Shown: positions 1-6,827, counted from the stretch's first letter. The stretch is DNA of 7,653 nucleotides from Brevibacillus sp. (GCA_029240815.1 JARDZO010000265.1:1-7653), one strand, 5' to 3'. Notes: generated by a model not told the origin, from the sequence alone. Numbers and translations: made by a program.

Positions 1-466
1 ACACGACACGGGTCTGTTCGTTAATCGCAGCAGCCATCGCATCCAGATCGTGCACACCATTTTTCAGCGGTACTTCAATCAGCTCAGCGCCTTCAATGAT
101 CGCATTGGAGCGGTATTGTGAAAACGTCGGAGACGCCATTACCGTGTTGGTGCCCTCACTCAGATAGGCACGGGAGATCATCAACAGATTTTCGTCCGAA
201 CCATTTCCAAAGATCAACTGAGCCGGTTTTACTCCGAGAAACTCAGCCAGATCCCAACGCAAGCTAAGGCTCGCACCATCCGGATAAATCGCCAAATTGT
301 CCAGTTGAGCAGCAATGGCTTCTTTTGCTTTTGGCGATGATCCATATGGATTTTCGTTGGACGCCAGCTTGATTACTTCCGTCAAACCATATTCCCTTTT
401 GACGTCATCAATAGGTTTCCCGGGTTGATATACCGGTGCGTTCAGTATGCGCTGCTTCGGTTGCAT
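1..466 (-). CDS. hisC: Histidinol-phosphate / aromatic aminotransferase, N-terminal part (runs off window)
   Basis: A PLP-dependent class I/II aminotransferase that converts imidazole-acetol phosphate to histidinol phosphate. In Bacillus the enzyme encoded next to trp also transaminates aromatic keto acids. About 155 N-terminal residues are present and the frame is open to the window edge. Visible family motifs are PYQPGKPI-like [17 protein letters not shown] near residues 12-28, [10 protein letters not shown] near 33-42, YPDG near 61, FGNGSDE near 86-92 and SPTFSQY near 110. The PLP lysine lies beyond the window. The start is ATG at 466, with GGAG about 10 nt upstream; the two GTGs just upstream are out of frame. 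It follows trpA after a 30-nt gap with no terminator, so it should be co-transcribed. Its dual role in His and Phe/Tyr synthesis is inferred from the B. subtilis operon order. Confidence 0.95.
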   Translation of the reverse strand, partial: MQPKQRILNAPVYQPGKPIDDVKREYGLTEVIKLASNENPYGSSPKAKEAIAAQLDNLAIYPDGASLSLRWDLAEFLGVKPAQLIFGNGSDENLLMISRAYLSEGTNTVMASPTFSQYRSNAIIEGAELIEVPLKNGVHDLDAMAAAINEQTRVV

Positions 467-496
467 CCACGATTCACTCCAGTCAGTTTTTTCTCA

Positions 497-1315
497 TTAT
501 TGTAGCGCACTCGCTAACTGATGTACAAACGTTTTTATTTTTTCGACAGCCTCTTCAGACTGGTCAGGATCTTTTAATTGTTCATTGTGTCGCTCGATTT
601 CCAGCACGATCGCACTACCGACAATCACACCATCCGCATGAGGAGCGACTGCTTTTACCTGCTCCGGTGTAGAAATACCGAAGCCGACAGCAGTTGGAAC
701 GGTCGTACTGGCTTTCACTCTACCCAGGAAGTCGGCCAAGTCTTCCCGCAAGCTGGCACGCGCGCCTGTCACACCCAAAGATGATACACAATAGAGGAAT
801 CCCGTTGCTTGCTCCCCAATCGTTTGAATTCGTGACTCTGATGTAGGTGCCACCAACGAGATGACATGAATGCCATACTTCTTAGCTGCTTCTACAGCAG
901 GTCCATTTTCCTCGATCGGCAAGTCTGGAATGACGACTCCATCCGCACCATACTTGGCAAGGTCTGAGAAAAAGCGATCCACCCCGTACTGCAGCACCGG
1001 GTTGAAATACGAGAACAGAACCAGAGAGGCTTCCATGCCTGACTCACGCAGTCTTCCGACGAGCTGCAAAGCATCTGTAATGGAAACGCCGTTTTCCAGC
1101 GCTCGTTGCGAGGCCCGCTGGATAGTTGGACCATCTGCAAGCGGATCAGAGTATGGGATACCCAGCTCAAGAAGGTCTGCTCCCGCTTCTACCAGAGCTT
1201 GCGCGATTTGATACGTTGCCTCCAAGGTAGGATCGCCTACCGTGATGAATGGAATAAAACGTTTTCGACTGCGATCTGCAAACAAACGATCAATACGATT
1301 CACGGCTTCCGTCAT
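497..1315 (-). CDS. trpA: Tryptophan synthase alpha chain
   Basis: The alpha subunit of tryptophan synthase. It cleaves indole-3-glycerol phosphate to indole and glyceraldehyde 3-phosphate and channels the indole to TrpB. At 272 aa it has the normal family length and is a TIM barrel. The catalytic acids are visible as E50 in LLELGIPYSDPLADGP and D61 of the same block. Y175 (GFLYCVSSLGVTG), the phosphate-binding GFGIS near 211-215 and GSAIV near 233-237 are also present. The start ATG shares its A with the trpB stop (TAATG), and a strong AAGGAGG sits 9 nt upstream at 1325-1331, inside the last trpB codons. This layout suggests translational coupling that would help equal synthesis of the alpha and beta subunits. 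The gene ends with tandem in-frame stops TAA TGA (499-494). Confidence 0.98.
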   Translation of the reverse strand: MTEAVNRIDRLFADRSRKRFIPFITVGDPTLEATYQIAQALVEAGADLLELGIPYSDPLADGPTIQRASQRALENGVSITDALQLVGRLRESGMEASLVLFSYFNPVLQYGVDRFFSDLAKYGADGVVIPDLPIEENGPAVEAAKKYGIHVISLVAPTSESRIQTIGEQATGFLYCVSSLGVTGARASLREDLADFLGRVKASTTVPTAVGFGISTPEQVKAVAPHADGVIVGSAIVLEIERHNEQLKDPDQSEEAVEKIKTFVHQLASALQ

Positions 1316-2541
1316 TACCGCTCTCCTCCTTTTTCGCTCTCAAGCGCATCCTGGATGGTCAACACGTCTTTGTCCCCACGTCCTGAAAGACAAATCACAA
1401 GAATTTCGTCCTTGGACATTTGCGGCGCACGCTTGACAGCTTCGGCGATCGCATGGGCGCTTTCTAGAGCCGGGATAATGCCCTCTGTCCGGCAAAGAAT
1501 TTGTACAGCTTCCAATGCCTCAGCATCCGTAACAGACGTATAGGTCACTCGACCATTATCTTTTAAGTAGGCATGCTCTGGTCCAACGCCTGGATAATCC
1601 AAGCCAGCGGAAATGGAGTGCGCTTCTTGTACCTGTCCATGTTCATCCTGCAGCAAATAGGTCAGGGAGCCGTGAATGACACCTGGACGACCGAGGCTCA
1701 GTGTGGCTGCGTGCTTATCCGTATTCACACCTTGTCCAGCTGCCTCTACACCTCGTAATGCAACCGTTTCATCCTGAATGAAAGGATAGAACATGCCGAT
1801 CGCGTTGCTTCCTCCACCTACGCAGGCGATCACTTCATCTGGCAGCTTGCCAAGCATTTGCAGGATTTGAGCACGAGTTTCTTCCCCGATGATTTTTTGA
1901 AATTCACGAACGATATATGGATACGGATGAGGACCTACTACTGAGCCGATGACATAAAACGTCTCTTCCACATTGGAAACCCAGTAACGGATCGCTTCAT
2001 TGGTAGCATCTTTCAACGTGCGAGAACCAGAAACAGCCGGAATGACTTCAGCGCCTAACAGCTTCATTCGGAAAACATTCAAGGATTGTCTGCGGATGTC
2101 TTCTTCTCCCATGAAAACCTTGCACGAGAGTCCCAATTTTGCGGCGACTGTCGCACTGGCCACACCGTGCTGACCAGCGCCCGTTTCTGCGATAATCGAT
2201 TTTTTCCCCATGCGCTTTGCCAGCAGTCCTTGACCCAGTGCATTGTTCAATTTGTGAGCACCGGTGTGATTGAGGTCTTCCCGCTTCAGGTAAATGCGAG
2301 CTCCGCCCAACTCCTCTGTCAGCCGCTCAGCATAGGTGAGTGGGGTTGGTCGACCTGCGTATTCGCTCAGCAGATGATTCAATTCATGGCAGAAAGCAGG
2401 ATCCTGTGTCGCTTCCGCAAATGAAGCTTCCAATTCGGTCAAAGCATTCATCAATGTCTCTGGTACAAATTTCCCTCCGAACGCTCCAAAGCGTCCTTTT
2501 TCATCAGGCACGACTCGCGTAGTTGTCGTTGTTTCCTTCAT
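1315..2541 (-). CDS. trpB: Tryptophan synthase beta chain
   Basis: The PLP-dependent beta subunit, which condenses indole with L-serine to give L-tryptophan. At 408 aa it is a TrpB1-type protein. The Schiff-base lysine is K97 in [13 protein letters not shown], the catalytic Glu is E119 in ETGAGQHG, the PLP-phosphate loop GGGSNAIG is at 242-249, and the C-terminal LSGRGDKD is near 385-392 with S386 expected to contact the PLP ring nitrogen. The ATG start gives a Thr-rich tail ([10 protein letters not shown]) before the conserved [15 protein letters not shown]. It also makes trpB overlap the end of trpF by 38 nt. A GAGGGTGA-like ribosome site lies just upstream of this ATG. The only later candidate, GTG at codon 11, has no good ribosome site, so the ATG is preferred. 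Confidence 0.97.
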   Translation of the reverse strand: MKETTTTTRVVPDEKGRFGAFGGKFVPETLMNALTELEASFAEATQDPAFCHELNHLLSEYAGRPTPLTYAERLTEELGGARIYLKREDLNHTGAHKLNNALGQGLLAKRMGKKSIIAETGAGQHGVASATVAAKLGLSCKVFMGEEDIRRQSLNVFRMKLLGAEVIPAVSGSRTLKDATNEAIRYWVSNVEETFYVIGSVVGPHPYPYIVREFQKIIGEETRAQILQMLGKLPDEVIACVGGGSNAIGMFYPFIQDETVALRGVEAAGQGVNTDKHAATLSLGRPGVIHGSLTYLLQDEHGQVQEAHSISAGLDYPGVGPEHAYLKDNGRVTYTSVTDAEALEAVQILCRTEGIIPALESAHAIAEAVKRAPQMSKDEILVICLSGRGDKDVLTIQDALESEKGGER

Positions 2542-3172
2542 GCGCCTTCACCCTCTCCACCAACGTTTTTATTTTTTCGGCATCTTTTTCGCCGTCTGTT
2601 TCGACTCCACTCGATACATCAATGACACCAGCCTGATAACGATTGACCAATTCCGTTACGTTTCCAGCGTTAATACCGCCAGCGACAATGCACGCTTTTT
2701 CCTTACATGCTTCCTGCAAATGAGGGATATGCTCCCAGGAAAAGCGTTTTCCCGTACCGCCAGCCTGACTCGGATCGTACGTATCAAATAGGAAAGCGTC
2801 TACGGTGTCCGCATATCGCATGATTTCTGCTGCTGCATCCCCTTCCCCGCCAACTGCGAGTGCTTTCCAGACTGGCAGCGAAAAACGCTCTCTGACCTCC
2901 TGGCAATACGCTGGAGTCTCCTGTCCATGCAGCTGAATTACCGCAAGAGGCACCTGTTCGAGAACCGCATCCAATTCTGCGAGCGATGGATTGACGAACA
3001 CACCGACAGCAGGTGGATGGTCTGGAACAGCGGAAAGAAGCATCTTGGCTGTTGGTGCATCTACTATGCGCTTGCTAGGAGCAAAGACGAAGCCCACGTA
3101 ATCGACGGCGAGCTCCTTTAACAACATCAAGGTCTCTACCCGTTTGATTCCACAAATTTTAACGCAGGTCAC
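2504..3172 (-). CDS. trpF: N-(5'-phosphoribosyl)anthranilate isomerase
   Basis: Carries out the Amadori rearrangement of phosphoribosylanthranilate to CdRP, the third pathway step. It is a 222-aa TIM barrel, normal in length, and is a separate protein here, not fused to TrpC as in enterics. The catalytic cysteine C7 (VKICGIKR) and the general acid D130 in [14 protein letters not shown] are present, as are QLHGQE near 80-85, VAGGIN near 163-168 and DVSSGVE near 185-191. The start codon is GTG, overlapping the trpC stop as GTGA. No better in-frame start exists upstream. The last 12 codons overlap the trpB 5' end in another frame, so the C-terminal [12 protein letters not shown] is probably under dual coding constraint. 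Confidence 0.96.
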   Translation of the reverse strand: MTCVKICGIKRVETLMLLKELAVDYVGFVFAPSKRIVDAPTAKMLLSAVPDHPPAVGVFVNPSLAELDAVLEQVPLAVIQLHGQETPAYCQEVRERFSLPVWKALAVGGEGDAAAEIMRYADTVDAFLFDTYDPSQAGGTGKRFSWEHIPHLQEACKEKACIVAGGINAGNVTELVNRYQAGVIDVSSGVETDGEKDAEKIKTLVERVKAHEGNNDNYASRA

Positions 3173-3978
3173 AAGATCACCCCCGATTTCGTACCGCCAG
3201 CCTCTCCTACTAACGAAATGACTGCCTGCGTCACATCGGACTGTCTCATGAAATGCTCACCCACCAAGACCGCTCTCGCTCCAGCGTTCCGCACATTTTC
3301 AATATCCCTTGGGACAGAGATGCCGCTCTCACTCACCACAGTGATAGAGGACGGAATGTTTGCAATCACTTCATGGGTAACCTTCAGATCTGTTTGGAAC
3401 GTATTGAGATTCCGGTTGTTGATACCGAGCAATTTGGGCGTGATCGATTGAAACACCATTTCGCATTCTCGACTGTCGTGCACTTCCACCAAAACGTCCA
3501 AGTCCAGTTCCTCGGCTGTTTGGTATAAGTGACGCAACTGATCCCTTTCGAGGATCGCCGCGATGAGCAGGATCGCATCTGCACCCGCAGCCCGCGCTTC
3601 AACCACTTGCCTTTCATCGATGAGAAAATCCTTTCTCAGCAACGGTCGATTCACTGCCTCATGAATCATGCTCAGATACGCAAGACTACCTTGGAAAAAG
3701 GACTCATCCGTCAACACAGACATACATTCTGCCTGAGCCGCTTCATAGGCCTTGGCAATCGCCACAGGGTCAAAATCCGGTCGAATCAAGCCTTTGGACG
3801 GCGAAGCTTTTTTTACCTCGGCAATTACACTGACTGGGCGAACACTGGTCTCTAGAGCCTTGCGAAATCCTCGGGGTCTTTCCATCGCTTTTGCATCCGC
3901 CAACAACGCGGACATTGATTTTTCTATGTGTAAACGGCTTACTTCTTCCCGTTTTTTCTCTACGATTTTACGAAGCAT
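3169..3978 (-). CDS. trpC: Indole-3-glycerol phosphate synthase
   Basis: Closes the ring of CdRP, with decarboxylation and dehydration, to give indole-3-glycerol phosphate. It is a 269-aa TIM-barrel protein of normal length and monofunctional. The catalytic set is readable: E54 and K56 in IAEVKKASPSKG, K116 in LLRKDFLI, E165 in VLVEVHD, N187 in GINNRNL and E217 in VVSESGI. The phosphate-binding VLVGEHFM lies near 237-244. The start ATG has AGGAGG 8 nt upstream, within trpD, and the gene overlaps the end of trpD by 11 nt. It ends by overlapping the trpF start by 4 nt (GTGA), consistent with coupled translation in one trp message. Confidence 0.98.
   Translation of the reverse strand: MLRKIVEKKREEVSRLHIEKSMSALLADAKAMERPRGFRKALETSVRPVSVIAEVKKASPSKGLIRPDFDPVAIAKAYEAAQAECMSVLTDESFFQGSLAYLSMIHEAVNRPLLRKDFLIDERQVVEARAAGADAILLIAAILERDQLRHLYQTAEELDLDVLVEVHDSRECEMVFQSITPKLLGINNRNLNTFQTDLKVTHEVIANIPSSITVVSESGISVPRDIENVRNAGARAVLVGEHFMRQSDVTQAVISLVGEAGGTKSGVIL
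3175..3184 (-). promoter_or_regulatory. Extended Shine-Dalgarno for trpF GTG start
   Basis: The minus strand reads GGGGGTGATC, then TT, then the GTG start. It differs from the full anti-SD complement GGAGGTGATC at one base, where a G·U wobble is still possible. The core is 7 nt from the start codon. The unusually long match supports GTG at 3172 as the true start and may compensate for the weaker start codon. It lies within the last codons of trpC. Confidence 0.75.
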
Positions 3979-4993
3979 GAATCATTCCTCCTGCGATTTG
4001 ACGGATGTGCTCCAGCTTTCTCATCACGAGTCCGTCATCTATCAGTTCAGCAGCGCGGATCACACCGGCTTCGATCGTGCTTACACGATCAGCCAAATAC
4101 AGAATGGCTCCCGCATTCAACAAGACGATATCTCTGGCTGCACCTCTTTTACCTGAAAAGACTTCGTGGATGATCGCCGCATTTTCAGATGCGTCTCCAC
4201 CACGCAATGCATCCTTTTCATGTCGGCGCAGTCCGAATTGCTCAGGTTCGATTTGATACGTCGTGATTTGTCCGCCTCGTAATTCTGCAATGTGACTCAC
4301 GCCGGTTACGGTCAGTTCATCCAAGCCATCTTCCCCTGCCACGACTAGTGCTCGAGAGACGTTTAGCTGACCGAGGACGGATGCGACAGTCGTGAGCAAC
4401 TTGGCATCATAAACACCCATCAGCTGATGGCTAGCATTGGCGGGGTTCGTCAACGGCCCCAGCAGATTAAACACGGTGCGGACTGCCAATTCTTTGCGAG
4501 GTCCAGCAGCATGCTTCATGGCTTGATGGTATAGAGGCGCGAACAGGAAGCACAGATTCGTCACGCGCAAGCAGTCCGCTGCATCCTTTGGCGACAAATT
4601 AACGGGTACTCCCAGCGCTTCGAGTACGTCTGCACTGCCGCTTTTGCTCGATACGGCGCGATTTCCATGCTTGGCGATACGAACACCGTCACTCGCTGCT
4701 ACAAAGGCACTCGCTGTTGAAATATTAAAGGTATGGCTGCCGTCTCCACCTGTTCCACACGTATCGACCAATCCGGGAATGTCGATAGGGAATGTCGTCG
4801 CTCTCGCTCTCATGGCACGTGCAAAGCCGATGATTTCTTCTACCTGCTCACCCTTTAATCGGAGGCTGGCCAGAAATGCACCAATTTGAGCTGGTGTCGC
4901 TATGCCGTCCATGATCTCACCCATCGCCTCTTCGGCAACCTTCGTGTCCAGATGGTTTCCTTGCAGGATTTGCTCTAGTGCCTGGGTTAGCAT
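3968..4993 (-). CDS. trpD: Anthranilate phosphoribosyltransferase
   Basis: Transfers the phosphoribosyl group of PRPP to anthranilate, the second step of the tryptophan branch. The protein is 341 aa, the normal length of a stand-alone TrpD, without the TrpG domain found fused in enterics. The PRPP-binding GTGGDGS is at 80-86, followed by FNISTASAFVAA, the KHGNRAVSSKSGSAD block at about 108-122 and RTVFNLLGPLTNPA at about 172-185, all typical of the family. The start ATG overlaps the trpE 3' end by 7 nt, and a perfect AAGGAGG sits 7 nt upstream, inside the trpE codons. This position directly after trpE, with no trpG between, matches B. subtilis. Confidence 0.98.
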   Translation of the reverse strand: MLTQALEQILQGNHLDTKVAEEAMGEIMDGIATPAQIGAFLASLRLKGEQVEEIIGFARAMRARATTFPIDIPGLVDTCGTGGDGSHTFNISTASAFVAASDGVRIAKHGNRAVSSKSGSADVLEALGVPVNLSPKDAADCLRVTNLCFLFAPLYHQAMKHAAGPRKELAVRTVFNLLGPLTNPANASHQLMGVYDAKLLTTVASVLGQLNVSRALVVAGEDGLDELTVTGVSHIAELRGGQITTYQIEPEQFGLRRHEKDALRGGDASENAAIIHEVFSGKRGAARDIVLLNAGAILYLADRVSTIEAGVIRAAELIDDGLVMRKLEHIRQIAGGMIHAS

Positions 4994-6501
4994 GATAATT
5001 CCTCCTTGCGTGCGAAGAGCTGCTCCGCTTTTTCCAGTGCGGAAATCATCGCTGCTGCTTTGTTGATCGTCTCCTGGTACTCATTTGCCGGTACAGAATC
5101 AGCTACAATCCCCGCCCCCGCTTGGACGTGAGCATATCCGTCCTGGAAGAACAGCGTTCGAATAGTAATGCAGCTGTCCAATGAGCCATCAAATGAAATG
5201 TACCCGATCGCACCTGCATACAAGTGACGTGCATCCGGTTCCAGCTCAGCAATGATCTCCATGGCTCGAAGCTTCGGAGAGCCCGATACCGTTCCTGCAG
5301 GAAATGCGGAGAGCAGCGCATCGAAAGCATGCAATCCATCTCGTAGCTTTCCAGTGACATGAGAAACCATGTGCATCACGTGGGAGTAATTTTCGATCAC
5401 CAGCGCTTCTTCTACTTTCACACTTCCGTAGGAGGACACTTTCCCAACGTCGTTGCGACCGAGGTCTAGCAGCATGTAATGCTCGGCACGTTCCTTGGTG
5501 TCCGCCAACAAGTCGGCTGCCAGCAATTCATCTTCCTGTGGAGTCGCACCCCGTTTGCGAGTACCTGCAATCGGACGCATCTCCACTTTTTCGTCTTCTA
5601 CTCGGACAAGCAGCTCAGGGGATGTACCGACTACCGTCTCCCCTTCATACTCGAGGTAGTACATGTACGGAGAAGGATTCAAGGTACGCAGCAGCCGATA
5701 TACAGCAAACGGATCGACGTCTGTCTTTACGGAGAAACGTTGGGAAAGAACGACTTGGAAGATATCGCCTGCCGCAATGTATTCTTTCGCTTGCTCTACC
5801 ATTCGTTCGTACTGCTCCCGAGTCATGTTCGGCTCTACCGTCAGCGGTGTCGGCTCTTCGGTAGCTACCTGAATGCGGCGGTCAGTCTGGAAAGGAGCAC
5901 TAACTTTGCTTGCCAGCTGTTCGAGTCGTTCACAGACTTGCTCGTATTTTCGGGCAATGTCAGATAGCGTATCTCCTTGCTCGGCATGCACGTTCACAAT
6001 CAGTTGAATTTCTTGTTTCAAATGGTCAAAGGCAATCATCTCATCAACAAACAGGAAGCGCATATCGGGAACTCGAAGCGGCTCCTGACGATGTGCCGGA
6101 AGATTTTCAAAATAGCGAAGGGTATTATATCCGAAAAAACCAACTGCGCCTCCACTCAGTCGAGGGAATCGTGGCAGTTTTGGACTTCTGTAACGATCTG
6201 CTTCTTCTCGCAGAAAATTGACGGGATTTCCTTGATGAACCGAGCGTTCACCGTTGCGGCGAGTCACCGTGATGTCTTCGCCCTTCGCTTCGACAATCTG
6301 AAACGGGTTCATGCCGATGAACGAAAAGCGAGCCCATCTCGCTCCGCCTTCCACGCTTTCCAACAGGAACGAGTCATGCGTACGCAACTTTTGGTACAAG
6401 CGGATAGGTGTTTCATGGTCTGCTAATAAAGTCATGCTTACAGGAATTAAGGAATACGAAGCCGAAAGGGATTGGACCTCGGCCAGTGAGGGGAAATACA
6501 T
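4987..6501 (-). CDS. trpE: Anthranilate synthase component I
   Basis: Converts chorismate, with ammonia from a glutaminase subunit, to anthranilate; this is the committed step of tryptophan synthesis. The protein is 504 aa. The N-terminal regulatory part has SFLLES (44-49) and the central NPSPYMYY (275-282), the two conserved parts of the tryptophan feedback site, both intact, so feedback inhibition is expected. The chorismate-binding core has SPELL near 294-298, GTRKRG near 313-318, AEHYMLLDLGRND near 339-351, SHVMHMVSHVTG, FPAGTVSGSPK near 400-410, CITIRT near 444-449 and QAGAGIVADS near 460-469. The start ATG is preceded by AAGGAG 10 nt away. It could in principle be a PabB, but the operon and the LLES motif point to TrpE. 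Confidence 0.98.
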   Translation of the reverse strand: MYFPSLAEVQSLSASYSLIPVSMTLLADHETPIRLYQKLRTHDSFLLESVEGGARWARFSFIGMNPFQIVEAKGEDITVTRRNGERSVHQGNPVNFLREEADRYRSPKLPRFPRLSGGAVGFFGYNTLRYFENLPAHRQEPLRVPDMRFLFVDEMIAFDHLKQEIQLIVNVHAEQGDTLSDIARKYEQVCERLEQLASKVSAPFQTDRRIQVATEEPTPLTVEPNMTREQYERMVEQAKEYIAAGDIFQVVLSQRFSVKTDVDPFAVYRLLRTLNPSPYMYYLEYEGETVVGTSPELLVRVEDEKVEMRPIAGTRKRGATPQEDELLAADLLADTKERAEHYMLLDLGRNDVGKVSSYGSVKVEEALVIENYSHVMHMVSHVTGKLRDGLHAFDALLSAFPAGTVSGSPKLRAMEIIAELEPDARHLYAGAIGYISFDGSLDSCITIRTLFFQDGYAHVQAGAGIVADSVPANEYQETINKAAAMISALEKAEQLFARKEELSC

Positions 6502-6511
6502 GGACTCTCAT

Positions 6512-6517
6512 CTCCTT
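6512..6517 (-). promoter_or_regulatory. trpE Shine-Dalgarno site
   Basis: AAGGAG on the minus strand lies 10 nt upstream of the trpE ATG. The spacing is slightly long. An ATG between it and the start codon (inside GGAGATGAG) is out of frame with trpE. The site is partly covered by a possible local hairpin (see 6513-6537). Confidence 0.8.
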
Positions 6518-6537
6518 TTTCAGGGGTAAGAAAAGAA
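6513..6537 (-). promoter_or_regulatory. Possible trpE ribosome-site sequestering hairpin
   Basis: The RNA segment UUCUUUU (6537-6531) can pair with AAAAGGA (6519-6513), seven pairs including one G·U, across an 11-nt loop. This would bury the first part of the trpE Shine-Dalgarno sequence. In B. subtilis, TRAP binding also represses trpE translation by favouring a structure that hides this site. The stem is A/U-rich and weak, so this is a tentative reading. The CUUUU in its 5' arm can instead pair with the upstream AAGAG at 6555-6551, extending a CGGT/ACCG hairpin. Confidence 0.35.
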
Positions 6538-6555
6538 CGGTACGAACCGACTCTT
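6531..6555 (-). promoter_or_regulatory. Leader hairpin competing with the ribosome-site hairpin
   Basis: CGGT (6549-6546) pairs with ACCG (6541-6538) across the loop TCGT. Beyond a small internal loop, AAGAG (6555-6551) can pair with CTTTT (6535-6531), with one G·U. Forming the whole hairpin uses the same CTTTT that could otherwise pair with the trpE Shine-Dalgarno region, so the two structures exclude each other. The role is inferred. Confidence 0.35.
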
Positions 6556-6556
6556 T

Positions 6557-6581
6557 CCTGCCCGCTGTCTAGAGCGAGAGG
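6557..6581 (-). promoter_or_regulatory. Leader hairpin, 9-bp stem with one bulge
   Basis: CCTCTCGCT (6581-6573) pairs with AGCGGG-C-AGG (6566-6557) across the loop CTAGAC, with one G·U and one bulged C. It is the most GC-rich hairpin between the terminator and trpE. No run of U follows it, so it is not a terminator. It may organise the leader or stall polymerase; the function is unknown. Confidence 0.45.
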
Positions 6582-6604
6582 TAGGGGGAGAATTCCTATG
6601 CAAA

Positions 6605-6643
6605 TAACGGCAGGTACCGTTACTTGGTGACCACATGGGCCAC
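6605..6643 (-). promoter_or_regulatory. Two small adjacent leader hairpins
   Basis: GTGGCC (6643-6638) pairs with GGTCAC (6632-6627), with one G·U and loop CATGT. TAACGG (6622-6617) pairs perfectly with CCGTTA (6610-6605) across a 6-nt loop. Both are short, and neither is followed by a U run. They show that the leader downstream of the terminator is highly structured, but no specific role can be assigned. Confidence 0.4.
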
Positions 6644-6650
6644 AAATAAA

Positions 6651-6683
6651 TTTTATGAAAAACATGAATCGTTTTTCATAAAA
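6651..6683 (-). repeat. Perfect 13-bp inverted repeat after the terminator
   Basis: The arms TTTTATGAAAAAC (6683-6671 on the minus strand) and GTTTTTCATAAAA (6663-6651) are exact reverse complements separated by 7 nt. The outer four bases overlap the terminator U-tract. In RNA it would form a long A/U-rich hairpin, only in transcripts that pass the terminator; in DNA it is a palindrome that a protein could bind. It is not followed by a clean U run. Role unknown. Confidence 0.6.
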
Positions 6684-6703
6684 AAAACCAGTGTGAGCAC
6701 TGG
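6680..6703 (-). terminator. trp leader intrinsic terminator (attenuator)
   Basis: The minus strand reads CCAGTG, loop CTCA, CACTGG, followed directly by eight T residues. This is a 6-bp stem with a U-tract, a classic rho-independent terminator, about 178 nt upstream of trpE. It begins 28 nt downstream of the last TRAP triplet. Its 5' arm and loop are shared with the antiterminator, so only one of the two can form. When TRAP occupies the triplets the terminator should win, giving a short leader RNA. Confidence 0.85.
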
Positions 6704-6733
6704 AATGGGTGTACAACTATACCCAGCCTGCTC
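6695..6733 (-). promoter_or_regulatory. Predicted antiterminator hairpin
   Basis: Three helical segments stack: GAGC (6733-6730) with GCTC (6698-6695), GG (6728-6727) with CC (6703-6702), and TGGGT (6725-6721) with ACCCA (6710-6706). That gives 11 pairs with small internal loops around a 10-nt apical loop. It uses TRAP triplet 11 on one side and the terminator 5' arm and loop on the other. TRAP binding would therefore break it and release the terminator. The structure was paired by eye; its stability relative to the terminator was not computed. Confidence 0.65.
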
Positions 6734-6782
6734 TTCTCTCCTCAACCTAACTCATCTCAACTCTGCTCTACTTACTCTGCTC
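6731..6782 (-). promoter_or_regulatory. TRAP-binding site: eleven NAG triplets
   Basis: On the minus strand, triplets begin at 6782, 6777, 6773, 6768, 6763, 6758, 6753, 6749, 6743, 6738 and 6733: GAG, GAG, AAG, GAG x4, UAG, GAG x3. Spacers are 2, 1, 2, 2, 2, 2, 1, 3, 2 and 2 nt. TRAP is an 11-subunit ring that binds eleven (G/U)AG repeats, normally 2-3 nt apart, so the number and phasing match closely. The third triplet is AAG; a UAG at 6770-6768 overlaps triplet 4 and could substitute. Together with the downstream antiterminator and terminator, this identifies the leader as a TRAP attenuator. Confidence 0.88.
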
Positions 6783-6808
6783 TCAGCCGGTAATTCAATG
6801 GAACCGAT

Positions 6809-6827
6809 AAACGAGGCGCTCTCGTTT
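6809..6827 (-). promoter_or_regulatory. 5' stem-loop at the start of the trp transcript
   Basis: AAACGAG (6827-6821) pairs perfectly with CTCGTTT (6815-6809) around the loop AGCGC. The predicted transcription start lies at about 6825-6827, so this would be the very 5' end of the leader RNA. In B. subtilis a 5' stem-loop in the same place contacts TRAP and helps it bind the triplets. The position suggests the same role here, which is an inference. Confidence 0.65.

Larger units (their letters stand above)
6502..6827 (-). promoter_or_regulatory. trp operon leader RNA (TRAP-type attenuator region)
   Basis: The untranslated leader from the predicted transcription start to trpE, about 325 nt. In transcription order it holds a 5' stem-loop, eleven NAG triplets, an antiterminator, an intrinsic terminator, a run of further hairpins, and the trpE ribosome site. 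The layout fits control by TRAP as in B. subtilis: with abundant tryptophan, TRAP binds the triplets and the terminator forms; when tryptophan is scarce the antiterminator allows readthrough. No T-box signature and no Trp-rich leader peptide were found. The presence of TRAP (mtrB) in this organism cannot be seen from the window. Confidence 0.85.

Noticed and set aside
467..496. Terminator or promoter between trpA and hisC
   Set aside because: The 30-nt gap has no hairpin with a U run and no recognisable -35/-10 pair; only a ribosome site for hisC is visible.
6520..6636. 38-codon minus-strand frame starting Met-Trp and ending just before the trpE ribosome site
   Set aside because: Its position is suggestive of a leader peptide, but there is no ribosome site upstream, only one Trp codon, and its sequence is accounted for by the hairpins.
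6447..6716. 89-codon minus-strand open frame across the trp leader into trpE
   Set aside because: It starts with TTG without a ribosome site, runs through the terminator and hairpins, and overlaps trpE in another frame. It is most likely a chance frame.
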